64,000 nucleotides of DNA from Achatina immaculata (taxonomy: Eukaryota; Mollusca; Gastropoda; Stylommatophora; Achatinidae). Position 1 is the stretch's first letter, and each line of letters begins with the position of its first letter. The notes below the pieces were generated by a model. It was not told where the DNA came from. It saw only the letters and a program-made list of their open reading frames with translations, and searched no databases. Below are positions 62,800 through 64,000 of the stretch, one piece after another. The DNA is taken from NCBI GenBank assembly GCA_009760885.1, contig CM019716.1, positions 8,626,438 to 8,690,437 on the forward strand, read 5' to 3'. Position numbers and translations under genes: made by a program.

Positions 62800-64000
62800 C
62801 ATGGCATAGGCAATCATTTCTCTCCACAATTCTCTGTCTTTTGAGGTGATTATAAGCTCCACCAGTGACTTTCTTCCTAGCCACACTGACAGCCCATCCA
62901 GCAACTTCTCTCTTTGTCTTCCTCTGTCTCTTCTTCACTCAGTTTTTCCAGTTGCCACAGTGTATTCCAATTTTCCTCTTCTCAGGAAATGCCATACAAA
63001 TCTTGAATGTCTGCTCCTGATCTTTGCTATAATTTGCCTTTTAACTCCAGCATCTCTTAATATGTGAGGCCCTTCATTATTATTTTGTATATCTATTTCA
63101 CTTCTGTTGCCCTCATAGAGTTCTCTAATATATTTGCTCCATCTTGCCATTATTTCATCTCTGCCTATTATTGTATACCACTCCCTTGACTTCAGGCAAC
63201 CAGTCTTGTAATATACCTTTTTTGTTTGTTAACTCCTTTATTTGATTGTACATATCACTTGTGTTTCCATGATGGTGTTCTTCTGTTTCATTACATTTCT
63301 TATTTAGCCACTCTTCTTTAGCTTTATTGTATTTGTGTCTTATTTCTATATTTATTTTGTCATATTCATCTTTATTTTCTGTAATCTGATCCGTTAGTTG
63401 CAAAATTTTTTCTGTCATCCACCCCTGTTTAGCATGTCTTTTATTTGGAGGTAGGATTTCGATAGATGTTTGCTGAATAGAGTCTTTAAGCATTTTCCAT
63501 TGTTCATCAGTCATTTCAATCATCACTATAGCATTATATCTATTGTGTACTATGGTCCTATATTGTTCTTGTATTGCTTTATCTTTCCATAACAGCAATC
63601 TATCTAGTTCTTTGTTTTTAGCTGCTACTTTTAACCTCTTTAGCCCGATTCTCACTTTTCCTATGACTGGGATGTGGTCACTGTTGCAGTCTGCCCTCAG
63701 TCTTGTTTTCACGGATATTAGTGAGTTCCTGAATCTTCTGTTGATCATAATGTAATCTGTCTGGTTACGTATGTTATTATTTGGGCTTTTCCATGTCCAT
63801 AGTCACCTTCGGTGTTGTTGAAACCAAGTATTTCCTATTATCATTTCATTCTTTTCTGCCCACTCTATCAACATCTCTCCTCTTTTATTTCTGATATATA
63901 GTCCATACTTGCCAGTAGCTTCATTATCTTGTTCAATCCCTATTTTCGCATTTTAATCGCCTAACACAATGTTTACTTCCCATGGTTTTGCACTGTTTCA
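62800..64000 (-). mobile_element. RTE family E, endonuclease and C-terminus, RT core deleted; runs off the window
   Basis: The minus strand from 64000 down starts within the endonuclease (LGD-stop-NAKIG, IRNKRGEMLIEWAEKNEMII, GNTWFQQH, QTDYIMINRRF). The open frame 63155-63748 carries CNSDHIPVIGKVRIGLKRL (catalytic SDH) and the linker IHNRYNAI-like to ELTNKKGILQDWLPEVKGV. 62935-63150 then joins MARWSKYIRELYEGNRSEID and GPHILRDA directly to GVKRQIIAKIRSRHSRFVWH, so the whole RT is missing. It ends in TGACTGACTGATTCC. An in-frame stop replaces the Phe of GDFNAK. Confidence 0.8.

Noticed and set aside
1..64000. Search for tRNA or rRNA genes and tRNA-derived SINEs
   Set aside because: No convincing cloverleaf, A/B box pair or rRNA segment was noticed by reading. 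A tRNAscan-SE run would be needed to exclude small ones.

Overview
This window is animal nuclear DNA, AT-rich, with spliceosomal introns and a very dense layer of old transposable elements. I see no bacterial gene structure. The mix of DD34D mariners, Tc1 elements, hAT, Penelope-like elements, CFDP2-like RTE retrotransposons and RNase H-bearing non-LTR elements, with 10-20 kb introns, suggests an invertebrate. An arthropod (chelicerate or crustacean) is my leading guess, but the sequence alone does not settle the taxon.

The only convincing host gene is on the + strand and spans most of the window. Six short exons (582-659, 11716-11802, 22012-22095, 41423-41515, 43142-43258, 57577-57690) have AG/GT borders and lengths divisible by three. 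All are phase 0-0 and join into about 191 residues with an ankyrin-repeat pattern. A weak terminal exon lies at 61572-61673. I could not name the protein. Both ends of the gene probably lie outside or at the edge of what I can see.

The rest is intron filled by mobile DNA. RTE family A (ATG-repeat tail) has a nearly complete copy at 35484-38780 (-) and others at 44691-46664, 55746-56143 and 59250-60385. RTE family B (ATGA-type tail) is at 2205, 4360, 5600, 10492 and 62224. Family C is at 12559, 16905, 26045, 56366 and 61398, all +. Family E is at 53040 and 62800-64000. RNase H-bearing non-LTR elements are at 47087-49100 (uninterrupted 655-aa frame), 31196-32530/33804-34600 and 56150. Seven mariners from about six subfamilies are at 7506, 11846, 15179, 22421, 32533, 50961 and 57881. 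Tc1 copies are at 6479, 20505, 46880/49104 and 60540. A hAT is at about 27290-29897, and a TTAA-flanked piggyBac-like MITE is at 1460 and 53682. Several are nested, with visible target-site duplications.

The most interesting layer is five short Penelope-like insertions (14181, 14948, 23063, 34165, 54598). Each has a 9-15 bp target duplication and shared ends, and several carry internal inverted repeats. One retains GIY-YIG-type coding remnants. Four carry a sequence that can be folded as a degenerate hammerhead ribozyme. Minisatellites are also abundant, and three of them abut RTE insertions.
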